Assembly: GCA_958349055.1 (NCBI GenBank)
Contig: CATWBO010000051.1
Location: 1 to 8,622 of the forward strand
Length of the DNA stretch: 8,622 bases
Source: an uncultured bacterium
GTDB taxonomy: Bacteria > Actinomycetota > Coriobacteriia > Coriobacteriales > Coriobacteriaceae
Direction: 5' to 3'
Shown here: in pieces, positions 1 to 5,312 of the stretch
Numbering within the stretch: the first letter of the stretch is position 1
Layout of the letters: every line of letters starts with the position of its first letter
Notes under the pieces: generated by a model
Told to the model about the DNA's origin: nothing
Seen by the model: the letters and a program-made list of their open reading frames with translations, nothing else
The model's database searches: none
Program-made: the position numbers and the translations under genes

Positions 1-74
1 CTTGCGGCGTAGTCGCTATTTATTCAGTCCAAGTTTCGGGGTGCAGTTCACAGGCGCCTTTGTGGTGGTTTTTT
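1..74. other. Left-edge intergenic sequence downstream of the ATPase gene
   Basis: No gene is visible. The stretch follows the stop codon of the minus-strand ATPase. It contains TATTCAGTC at 21-29, which recurs exactly at 1232-1240 on the other side of the ATPase gene, and the left arm of the long inverted repeat at 51-69. The T6 run at 69-74 lies directly beyond the stop codon. I see no convincing hairpin terminator for the ATPase gene. Confidence 0.5.
51..69. repeat. Left arm of a 19-bp inverted repeat flanking the ATPase gene
   Basis: CAGGCGCCTTTGTGGTGGT here is the reverse complement, at 18 of 19 positions, of ACCACCACAAAGGTGCCTG at 1487-1505. The pair brackets the ATPase gene and about 300 bp of its upstream region. 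The same motif also matches the inner arm of a hairpin at 1509-1521 in direct orientation (12 of 13), so this may be a half copy of a dispersed hairpin repeat rather than a true transposon end. Confidence 0.7.
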
Positions 75-1181
75 CTACAGCTGACTTCGCAGGTAGTCGA
101 GCATATAGGGAACAGCAAAGCGTACGTAACCGCGGCGGGCCTGTTCGATTACGCCGGCGTCGATGAGGCGTCGGCGATATTTTTGGGCGTAGTCGGGTGT
201 GACCGACATGCGCTCGGCTACATCAGAAATGCGTGACACGGTATCTTCGTCATCTGCCATTGCGGCGAGAAACGCAACGTCTTGGTCCGACAGTGCGGCG
301 AGCGTCGTCTCGCACACATCGTTTTCGAAATCTACTTTTGACGCCTCGATGGCTCCGTCGACCTGCTCTTGCGTTACGCACTCTCCTGCCTGGCAACGAT
401 TAGCGATGTTGTAGCCGATGAGCTGCAACATGTAGGGTGAACCCTGGGTTGCGCGAGCGGCATCCAGCCGAAGATCGCCTGGGATATCAAGGCCGAGCTC
501 TTCGAAAGCTCGCTGATAGTAGGTATCGACATCTCCGACTGAAAGCGGTTCGAGTGTGACTTTGCGCGCGCGGTTAAGAAACGTCAGCACGCGGTCATTG
601 AGCGTCGCCGAGACCGCTCCCGGAAGGCCCGCCATGACGAGCGCGACGTTGAGTCCCTCGCCGACGAGTTCTTGATAGGCGGTGACGAGTTGTCTGATCT
701 CGGGCGAATTGGCCTGGAGTTCATCGATAAGGATGAGGATGCCGTGTCCTTGCTCGGTCAATTTGCGCGCCAGCTGCGTGAGCTTGAACTGGAAGCTCTT
801 GGTTTCCTGCACATCGCGTGTGAACTCAAGGCCGGCCGAGAAACCGAAGACGCTCAAGCTGCCGCCCGTAAGCTTGGGAAGGTGGCGTTTGCTGACGTAA
901 GGCTCGCCCGCCTCTTGGATTTTTTCAACGATACGCTCGAGCATGTCCTCGGAGGCTACGGTGGGCGTGGCGACGACGAAGCCGAGCTTGCGGGCGCGGT
1001 CGGCGAGCTCCCACAGGAGAACCGTCTTGCCGCTGCCTCGCTGGCCGAGCATGAGCATGGCGCGGTCTCGATTGCCCGGCTCCTGTTCAAGGCCGGAGAT
1101 GAATGTCGAAATCACGCTCCCGCGTCCCACCAGATAGGACGGGCGATTTCCAAATGAGGGGGAGAAGATGGTTTCAGTCAT
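75..1181 (-). CDS. Orphan AAA+/STAND-like ATPase with C-terminal winged helix
   Basis: A 368-residue protein of the bacterial/archaeal ATPase type related to Orc1/Cdc6-like and ExeA-like P-loop proteins. Visible motifs are a Walker A GQRGSGKT at residues 46-53, a Walker B ending in ILIDE at 150-154, a probable sensor-1 strand LVMAGLPG at 181-188, and a possible arginine finger in NRARK at 203-207. Residues about 290-368 look like a winged helix-turn-helix ending in a Tyr- and Arg-rich helix. It has no signal peptide or membrane segment, so it is cytoplasmic. The ATG at 1179-1181 is supported by AGGAG four bases upstream. It stands alone, divergent from the GH1 gene, with inverted repeats on both sides, which suggests an acquired or mobile cassette. 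Proteins of this type are often annotated only as 'ATP-binding protein'. ATP binding is well supported; the biological role (DNA-associated, defence or regulatory) is not known. No partner nuclease or transposase is visible here. Confidence 0.85.
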   Translation of the reverse strand: MTETIFSPSFGNRPSYLVGRGSVISTFISGLEQEPGNRDRAMLMLGQRGSGKTVLLWELADRARKLGFVVATPTVASEDMLERIVEKIQEAGEPYVSKRHLPKLTGGSLSVFGFSAGLEFTRDVQETKSFQFKLTQLARKLTEQGHGILILIDELQANSPEIRQLVTAYQELVGEGLNVALVMAGLPGAVSATLNDRVLTFLNRARKVTLEPLSVGDVDTYYQRAFEELGLDIPGDLRLDAARATQGSPYMLQLIGYNIANRCQAGECVTQEQVDGAIEASKVDFENDVCETTLAALSDQDVAFLAAMADDEDTVSRISDVAERMSVTPDYAQKYRRRLIDAGVIEQARRGYVRFAVPYMLDYLRSQL

Positions 1182-1185
1182 GAGT

Positions 1186-1231
1186 CTCCTTTCCTTTTTT
1201 TCCTTTTTTTCCTATTTTTTCCTTTTTTTCC
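1186..1231 (-). repeat. Tandem AGGAAAAAAA-type tract upstream of the ATPase start
   Basis: Read on the minus strand, GG dinucleotides separated by runs of seven A recur with a period of 9, 9, 10 and 9 bp: on the plus strand the CC pairs start at 1193, 1202, 1211, 1221 and 1230. Three of the four spacers are pure A7, and one is AAAAAATA. The tract runs directly into the AGGAG ribosome-binding site at 1186-1190, so the mRNA leader offers several Shine-Dalgarno-like GGA units. Homopolymer tracts with short periods are prone to slippage, so length variation here could alter promoter spacing or translation. That consequence is inference. Confidence 0.8.
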
Positions 1232-1242
1232 TATTCAGTCAA
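1214..1242 (-). promoter_or_regulatory. Candidate sigma70 promoter for the ATPase gene
   Basis: On the minus strand, TTGACT (1242-1237) lies exactly 17 bp before AAAAAT (1219-1214), matching five and four positions of the -35 and -10 consensus. The spacer and the -10 are made of the tandem A-tract repeat, so gain or loss of one A changes the spacing. The AT-only composition makes chance matches easy. Confidence 0.4.
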
Positions 1243-1309
1243 ATTGCCTGCTGGCCAAGGGTACTACGTCGGCTTCGTTGGCAAGAATCTCGACATCACC
1301 GTGGACTAA
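1232..1309 (+). pseudogene. Possible 3' remnant of a lost gene
   Basis: A plus-strand frame ending at TAA 1307-1309 reads naturally as protein, finishing GYYVGFVGKNLDITVD. It has codon choice like its neighbours and a plausible hydrophobic/charged alternation. No start codon precedes it: upstream it runs into the poly-pyrimidine tract and then a stop at 1181-1183. The simplest reading is the tail of a gene whose 5' part was lost when the ATPase segment arrived. The frame is only about 26 codons beyond the repeat, so chance is possible. I do not recognise the family. Confidence 0.3.
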
Positions 1310-1318
1310 GAGATCCCG

Positions 1319-1380
1319 TCTCAATCTGTAACATCTAGCAGGCAAAATCGTCTCTATCTGTTACAGAACGAGACAAACTG
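1319..1380. promoter_or_regulatory. Paired palindrome unit A (TCTGTWACAGA-like sites)
   Basis: This unit contains ATCTGTAACA at 1324-1333 and ATCTGTTACAGA at 1356-1367, 32 bp apart. The second site is the centre of a near-palindrome spanning 1350-1374, with GTCTC and GAGAC as outer arms. The TGTWACA core is shared by all four sites of the region. The geometry is typical of a protein-binding operator, or of a dispersed palindromic repeat. No regulator can be named. Confidence 0.55.
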
Positions 1381-1397
1381 CAGGGGCTGCCCGAAAA

Positions 1398-1459
1398 TCT
1401 CGATCTGTAACACCGGGCTCGGTTTTAACGGTCTATCTGTTACAGATCGAGATGAACCA
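1398..1459. promoter_or_regulatory. Paired palindrome unit B, direct repeat of unit A at +79 bp
   Basis: ATCTGTAACA at 1403-1412 and ATCTGTTACAGAT at 1435-1447 repeat the arrangement of unit A with the same 32-bp internal spacing. The unit offset is exactly 79 bp. Both units start with TCTC before the first site, and each has a purine-rich GAGA arm after the second. The sequence between the paired sites has diverged, whereas the sites are conserved, which suggests the sites rather than the whole unit are under constraint. Confidence 0.55.
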
Positions 1460-1486
1460 GCGCGGCTCACCACCGCAACTGATGAG

Positions 1487-1521
1487 ACCACCACAAAGGT
1501 GCCTGTCCCCTTCGTGGTGGT
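1487..1521. repeat. Hairpin repeat and right arm of the inverted repeat
   Basis: Arms ACCACCACAAAGG (1487-1499) and CCTTCGTGGTGGT (1509-1521) pair at 12 of 13 positions around a 9-base loop. The left arm plus loop (1487-1505) is also the inverted partner of 51-69. Similar CACCACAAAGG...GACAGG hairpins are, from memory, common between genes in Coriobacteriia, so this is probably a REP-like dispersed element. Confidence 0.7.
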
Positions 1522-1600
1522 TGGGTATCAGAAAGTGTCAGGCGCGGGCGGTCGCTGGGCGTCTGCGTGCGAAAAGAAGTGTCGACCTGCGTCGCTGCCG

Positions 1601-1629
1601 TTGAGCGGGACCCCGTTTACGGGGATACT
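1601..1629 (+). promoter_or_regulatory. Probable promoter of the GH1 gene with palindrome in the spacer
   Basis: TTGAGC (1601-1606) and GATACT (1624-1629) are separated by exactly 17 bp and match the -35 and -10 consensus at four positions each. Transcription would begin near 1636, giving a leader of about 30 bases that contains the ribosome-binding site. The spacer holds the inverted repeat CCCCGT-TT-ACGGGG (1611-1624), a likely operator because a protein bound there would cover the promoter. Confidence 0.5.
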
Positions 1630-1665
1630 GAAACCACGATAAGCAGCGTATGAAAGGATCGATGC

Positions 1666-3096
1666 ATGGCTTTCCGTAATGACTTCCTGTGGGGCGGCGC
1701 GACGGCTGCCAACCAGTGCGAGGGCGCCTACAACGTGGACGGCCGCGGCCTGGCCAACGTGGATGTGGCTCCGCACGGCTCCGAGCGCTACGCGGTGGTC
1801 TCCGGCCAGCGCAAGATGCTCGACTTTGAGGACGGCTACTACTATCCCGCGCAGACCGGCATCGATTTTTACCATCACTACAAGGAGGACATCGCCCTCT
1901 TTGCCGAGATGGGCTTTAAGACCTTCCGCATGAGCCTGGCCTGGACCCGCATCTTCCCCAACGGCGATGAGACCGAGCCCAACGAGGCCGGCCTGGCCTT
2001 TTACGAGGACGTGTTCCGCGAGTGCCAGAAGCATGGCATCGAGCCGCTCGTGACCATCACGCACTTCGACTGCCCCATCCACCTCATCAAGGAGTACGGC
2101 GGCTGGCGCAACCGCAAGCTCATCGACTTCTACAAGAACCTCGCGACCACGATCTTCACCCGCTACAAGGGCCTGGTGAAGTACTGGCTCACCTTTAACG
2201 AGATCAACATGATCCTGCACCTGCCGTTTATGGGCGCTGGCCTGGTCTTTGAGGAGGGCGAGAACAAGGAGGCCGTCGAGTACCTGGCTGCCCACAACGA
2301 GCTCGTCGCCAGCGCTTGGGCCACCAAGATCGCCCACGAGATCGACCCCGAGGTTAAGATCGGCTGCATGCTCGCCGCCGGCACGTACTACCCCTACAGC
2401 TGCCGTCCGGGCGACGTTCGCCAGGCACAGCTCGACAACCAGGACAACTACTTCTTCGTCGACGTCCAGAGCCGTGGCTATTACCCGGCTTATGCCGTCA
2501 AGAAGCTCGAGCGCCTGGGCATCGATGTGGGCATGACCGACGAGGACCGCGAGATTCTGGCCGACAACACCGTCGACTTCATCAGCTTTAGCTACTACAG
2601 CACCCGTTGCTCCGCCGGTGCCGACAACCCCGAGGTCGAGCGCACCCAGGGCAACGCCTTCGCCGGTGCTAAGAACCCCTACCTGCAGCAGAGCCAGTGG
2701 GGCTGGGCCATCGATCCGCTGGGCTTCCGTATCACCCTCAACGACCTGTACGACCGCTATCAGAAGCCACTGTTCGTGGTCGAGAATGGTCTGGGCGCCA
2801 AGGACGTTGTCGAGGAGGACGGCTCCATCAACGACGATTACCGCATCGACTACCTGCGCCAGCACATCGCTGCGATGCGCGACGCGGTGACCGAGGACGG
2901 CGTCGACCTGCTGGGCTACACCACCTGGGGCCCGATCGACCTGGTCTCGGCCGGCACGGGCGAGATGTCCAAGCGCTACGGCTTCATCTACGTCGATCGC
3001 GACGACGCCGGCAACGGCACCCTCAAGCGCTCCAAGAAGAAGAGCTTCGACTGGTACAAGCACGTTATCGAGACGAACGGCGAAGATTTGGCCTAG
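1666..3096 (+). CDS. 6-phospho-beta-glucosidase, glycoside hydrolase family 1
   Basis: This 476-residue cytoplasmic enzyme hydrolyses phosphorylated beta-glucosides (for example cellobiose-, arbutin- or salicin-6-phosphate) delivered by a PTS, releasing glucose-6-phosphate. The length is normal for GH1 phospho-glycosidases and the (beta/alpha)8 fold is complete. The N-terminal signature FLWGGATAANQCEGA is at residues 7-21. Substrate-contact His133 lies in THFD, the acid/base is Glu179 in TFNEIN, and the nucleophile is Glu373 in VVENGLG. The loop SAGTGEMSKRY (428-438) and the end motif SKKKSFDWYK (456-465) match the phosphate-binding signatures of 6-phospho members, which argues against a plain beta-glucosidase. 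Glucoside and galactoside specificity cannot be fully separated by eye, but the sequence resembles BglA/AscB-type enzymes more than LacG. The ATG at 1666 follows AAAGGA (1653-1658) at seven bases. No PTS or antiterminator gene is adjacent, so it appears to be a monocistronic unit ending at a strong hairpin. Confidence 0.95.
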   Translation: MAFRNDFLWGGATAANQCEGAYNVDGRGLANVDVAPHGSERYAVVSGQRKMLDFEDGYYYPAQTGIDFYHHYKEDIALFAEMGFKTFRMSLAWTRIFPNGDETEPNEAGLAFYEDVFRECQKHGIEPLVTITHFDCPIHLIKEYGGWRNRKLIDFYKNLATTIFTRYKGLVKYWLTFNEINMILHLPFMGAGLVFEEGENKEAVEYLAAHNELVASAWATKIAHEIDPEVKIGCMLAAGTYYPYSCRPGDVRQAQLDNQDNYFFVDVQSRGYYPAYAVKKLERLGIDVGMTDEDREILADNTVDFISFSYYSTRCSAGADNPEVERTQGNAFAGAKNPYLQQSQWGWAIDPLGFRITLNDLYDRYQKPLFVVENGLGAKDVVEEDGSINDDYRIDYLRQHIAAMRDAVTEDGVDLLGYTTWGPIDLVSAGTGEMSKRYGFIYVDRDDAGNGTLKRSKKKSFDWYKHVIETNGEDLA

Positions 3097-3124
3097 GCTT
3101 CCCCGGCAATCATAGCTTCCTAAC

Positions 3125-3165
3125 CAAGGCGCCCAGCGAGCACAAACTGCTCGCCGGGCGCCTTG
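3125..3165. terminator. Strong GC-rich hairpin after the GH1 gene
   Basis: CAAGGCGCCC (3125-3134) pairs with GGGCGCCTTG (3156-3165), and GCGAGCA (3136-3142) pairs with TGCTCGC (3148-3154). One A/C mismatch interrupts the 17 bp and the loop has five bases. It begins 29 bases after the stop codon. It lacks a T-tract, as is common for terminators in high-GC Gram-positive bacteria. Confidence 0.75.
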
Positions 3166-3171
3166 TTGAAA

Positions 3172-3202
3172 GCACTCATTGGGGACGTACTTAAATGAGT
3201 GC
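3172..3202. repeat. Inverted repeat with GGGGACGTACTTAAA core
   Basis: GCACTCATT (3172-3180) and AATGAGTGC (3194-3202) form a perfect 9-bp stem around a 13-base loop. The core GGGGACGTACTTAAA (3181-3195) recurs with one change at 3322-3336. This is probably a member of a dispersed intergenic repeat family. Confidence 0.75.
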
Positions 3203-3211
3203 CCGCAGAAT

Positions 3212-3275
3212 GAGAGTGGATAATCTCCCGTTTTTAGCCTGTTTGTGGGCTCAAAGTGGGAGATTATCCACTCTC
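3212..3275. repeat. Perfect 18-bp inverted repeat (cruciform/hairpin)
   Basis: GAGAGTGGATAATCTCCC (3212-3229) is exactly repeated in inverted form at 3258-3275, separated by 28 bases. The loop has its own small stem, AGCC (3236-3239) with GGCT (3248-3251). The arms are less GC-rich than the neighbouring genes. It may be a small non-autonomous mobile or REP-like element; it has no coding capacity. Confidence 0.85.
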
Positions 3276-3321
3276 GCCATTTGGGCGTCCAAAAATCCTC
3301 GCTCGTTTTGTCTTGGTCATT

Positions 3322-3359
3322 GGGGACGTTCTTAAACGACTAGTCGCTGGCGACGTCCC
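3322..3359. repeat. Second GGGGACGTTCTTAAA element with nested palindrome
   Basis: GGGACGT (3323-3329) pairs with ACGTCCC (3353-3359), and the perfect palindrome CGACTAGTCG (3337-3346) sits between them. The first 15 bases from 3322 match the core at 3181-3195 except at one position, so the two elements are related though their outer arms differ. Confidence 0.65.
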
Positions 3360-3413
3360 TCGCCGTCTGCGGATTTTGGGACATGCGGCCCGTTTTTTGG
3401 GCCTGCCTGTCGG

Positions 3414-3419
3414 TACACT
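3414..3419 (+). promoter_or_regulatory. Candidate -10 element of the signalling operon
   Basis: TACACT lies nine bases before the ATG at 3429, matching the -10 consensus at four of six positions. Initiation six to ten bases downstream would give a leaderless or nearly leaderless mRNA beginning at or next to that ATG. No good -35 is seen at 16-18 bp (the sequence there is T-rich, near 3391-3397), so confidence is low. Confidence 0.3.
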
Positions 3420-3428
3420 AAAAGCACT

Positions 3429-5312
3429 ATGGGTACCCGCGAGCGACATATCGGTCATGCGGCCGCCCGATCCGCACCCGTGGCGGATCCTAGGGGCGGC
3501 ACGCTCTTTGCCATGCCGCGATTCCTTGTTGGCATAACGCATCGTGTATACCGCTGCCGCGTCTTCGCTATCGCTGGCGCCATCACCGCGCTGTTCCTCA
3601 TGCTTTTGGCAGTCTTGCCGGCGCTGTTTGCCTCCGACCCCAAGCTTTCCAACGCCGTGCCCGCCTATAGCGAGGTGTCCGAAGAGGTCGTGGATGCGCT
3701 CGTCCACTCGAGCTCTCTCCCGCTGCTTGTCGCCGCAATTATATTTTCGATCTGGGGCGTATCGGTCTATCTGCGCTGTTTGGACTATGTGTTGCGCCGC
3801 CGCCTTGTTGCCGTCGCCACCATCTGCGCCCTCTGGATGATTGAGGTCATCCTCAAATACAAGTCGTTCACACCGTTCTATGCCACCGTGCTGTGGTACC
3901 TGTACTACGTGCCCATGACGCTCATTCCGCTGCTCTACCAGCTGTGCGGCCTGCGCCTTGCGGGGCTGGAACAACACCGTGCGGGCCGTCGCTATCGCAG
4001 CATCCTGTGGGTCGTGGCCATCCTACTTATCGGTTTTGTGCTTACCAACGATTTCCACCGGCAGGTATTCCACTTTGACCGCGCAAGCGACACCTGGAGC
4101 AACGACTACACGTACGGCTGGGGCTATTTCGTCGTCTTGGTGTGGACTGCCTTTAACTTTGTCGCCTTCTTCATTTTGGTAGGTCGGTCCTCGTCCTATC
4201 GTATCCAGCGCTTTTCGGGCACGGCGGCATTCGTGCTGCTGGGCGGCGCGTTCTTTGCCATCTCATACGCCCTGCGCGTGCCTTGGGCGTGGAAACTCAA
4301 CTTTTCGCTCGTCTACTGCGTGCTGTGCGTGGTGACGATGGAGATCTGCCTCGATTGCGGCGTCATCCCGTCGTATCACGATATCGCCGGCATCTTCGAT
4401 ACCTTGCCGCTCGACCTCAAAGTTCTAACGCGCGACCTGCAAGAAGTCTATGCCACACCGGTGTCAAAGCCAATGCCGGTGGGCGTGCGCGAAGAGCTTC
4501 GGGTCCAGGAACACGGGCATGCCCATGCCTTTGCCGTGGCGTCCGATCCCGATGTAATGTATCGCGCCTTTCCACTGCTGGGCGGATCGGCCCTGCTTGC
4601 CCAAGACGTGTCGGAGCTCAACGAGCTTAACCGTGAACTGGCACATCGTCGCATGGAGCTGCAGCGCCAAAATGAGCTGCTCACGGCCGACTACGATCTT
4701 AAGACGCATCTGGCAGATCAAGAGGCCGAGACCTTGCTAGTCCAAGACGTGGACCAGGCGCTTGCCCGCGCGTTCGAAGAGATGTACGACCTGCTGAGCT
4801 CGCTGCCACCGTTGACCGACGAGGCGTCTTCGCACGAGCGTTACCGCATGCTGCAGCGCGCCAAGATGCTCGTCGCCTATTGCAAGCGCAAGGGGTCGCT
4901 CACGCTGGCGCAGCACGGGGAGAGCGGCTTTGACCGCGACCGCATCCAGCTCATTGCCAACGAGCTCGCAAGCGACCTGCGCACCGTCGATGTCGATTGC
5001 GCCTCGATTATCGCCATACGACGCCCCATGCACGCCAGTACGGTAAGCGCCCTGTACGACTGCGTGTATGACTTTGCGTTTTTTGCCTACACCACCGACC
5101 ATCCGGCGCTTATGTATCACTTGGGCGACCATGACCGGTGCAGTGTCGAGCTGCGCGCCACGCTTTTTTCCAACGATGATGAAGATCTTTCGCAGACGCC
5201 CGCTGCGCAAGAGCTCGAAAGCGCTCTGCAAGGGCGCAACGTGGCATACCGCCTTGAGGGCGAGCCCGGCCAGCTGCGCATGATCGTCTTGATGCCGAGG
5301 GCGGGTGAGTGA
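3429..5312 (+). CDS. 7TM-type membrane sensor protein with degenerate kinase domain
   Basis: A membrane sensor of 627 residues. Eight hydrophobic segments can be drawn at about 45-67, 95-117, 125-142, 150-176, 189-208, 229-252, 262-283 and 291-308. The TNDFHRQVF stretch (206-214) resembles the TNDLHH-like signature of the histidine-kinase N-terminal 7TM domain (HisKA_7TM). Residues about 318-395 look like a weak PAS domain, followed by a Glu/Leu-rich coiled coil (395-450). The end (470-627) contains RAKMLVAYCKRKGSLTL and a final strand-like LRMIVLMP like an ATPase-fold terminus, but I find no H-box HD pair, no N-box and no GxG nucleotide-binding motif. It is therefore probably a pseudokinase or signal-transmitting partner for the kinase encoded next. 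The start is uncertain: ATG 3429 has no ribosome-binding site but fits a leaderless mRNA, and in-frame ATG 3513 would remove 28 Arg-rich residues and starts nearer the first membrane segment. Its stop overlaps the next start. Confidence 0.8.
   Translation: MGTRERHIGHAAARSAPVADPRGGTLFAMPRFLVGITHRVYRCRVFAIAGAITALFLMLLAVLPALFASDPKLSNAVPAYSEVSEEVVDALVHSSSLPLLVAAIIFSIWGVSVYLRCLDYVLRRRLVAVATICALWMIEVILKYKSFTPFYATVLWYLYYVPMTLIPLLYQLCGLRLAGLEQHRAGRRYRSILWVVAILLIGFVLTNDFHRQVFHFDRASDTWSNDYTYGWGYFVVLVWTAFNFVAFFILVGRSSSYRIQRFSGTAAFVLLGGAFFAISYALRVPWAWKLNFSLVYCVLCVVTMEICLDCGVIPSYHDIAGIFDTLPLDLKVLTRDLQEVYATPVSKPMPVGVREELRVQEHGHAHAFAVASDPDVMYRAFPLLGGSALLAQDVSELNELNRELAHRRMELQRQNELLTADYDLKTHLADQEAETLLVQDVDQALARAFEEMYDLLSSLPPLTDEASSHERYRMLQRAKMLVAYCKRKGSLTLAQHGESGFDRDRIQLIANELASDLRTVDVDCASIIAIRRPMHASTVSALYDCVYDFAFFAYTTDHPALMYHLGDHDRCSVELRATLFSNDDEDLSQTPAAQELESALQGRNVAYRLEGEPGQLRMIVLMPRAGE

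Larger units (their letters stand above)
1182..1665. other. 484-bp divergent intergenic region, ATPase to GH1 gene
   Basis: This region lies between the divergent ATPase and phospho-beta-glucosidase genes and is dense in structure. In order it holds the ATPase ribosome-binding site and tandem purine tract (1186-1231), a possible 3' coding remnant (to 1309), four TGTWACA palindromes in two paired units (1319-1454), a hairpin repeat (1487-1521), and the GH1 promoter with an internal palindrome (1601-1629). No complete gene is apparent. Confidence 0.8.
3097..3428. other. 332-bp intergenic region filled with inverted repeats
   Basis: No open reading frame with coding character is seen. The stretch contains the GH1 hairpin (3125-3165), three further inverted-repeat elements (3172-3202, 3212-3275, 3323-3359) and a candidate promoter for the signalling operon (-10 at 3414-3419). 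Confidence 0.8.

Noticed and set aside
1322..1350. Resemblance to a BglG/LicT ribonucleic antiterminator site (AGCAGGCAAAATC) upstream of the beta-glucosidase
   Set aside because: The GCAGGCAAAA part fits the known RAT sequence, but the left half needs gaps, the closing base pairs do not form, unit B lacks this sequence, and it lies upstream of the likely promoter at 1601-1629 with no terminator beside it. Probably coincidence.
1319..1459. CRISPR-like array
   Set aside because: The shared sequence is only 10-13 bp, the spacing alternates between 32 and 47 bp, and the sites are palindromic operators. No cas gene is present.
1487..1521. Rho-independent terminator for an upstream gene
   Set aside because: The arms are good, but no plus-strand gene ends directly before it, there is no T-tract, and the same motif appears at 51-69. 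A dispersed repeat explains it better.
1528..3063. Long antisense open frame (511 codons, minus strand) over the GH1 gene
   Set aside because: It lies almost entirely opposite a clearly real GH1 gene. Its composition (Val, Ala, Leu, Gly, Asp and His rich, repetitive) is what the complement of GC-rich codons gives. It contains no recognisable motif.
3264..3977. Minus-strand open frame of 237 codons over the intergenic repeats and sensor start
   Set aside because: Its Arg/His/Gln-rich composition is without motifs, and it overlaps the membrane segments of the sensor gene on the other strand.
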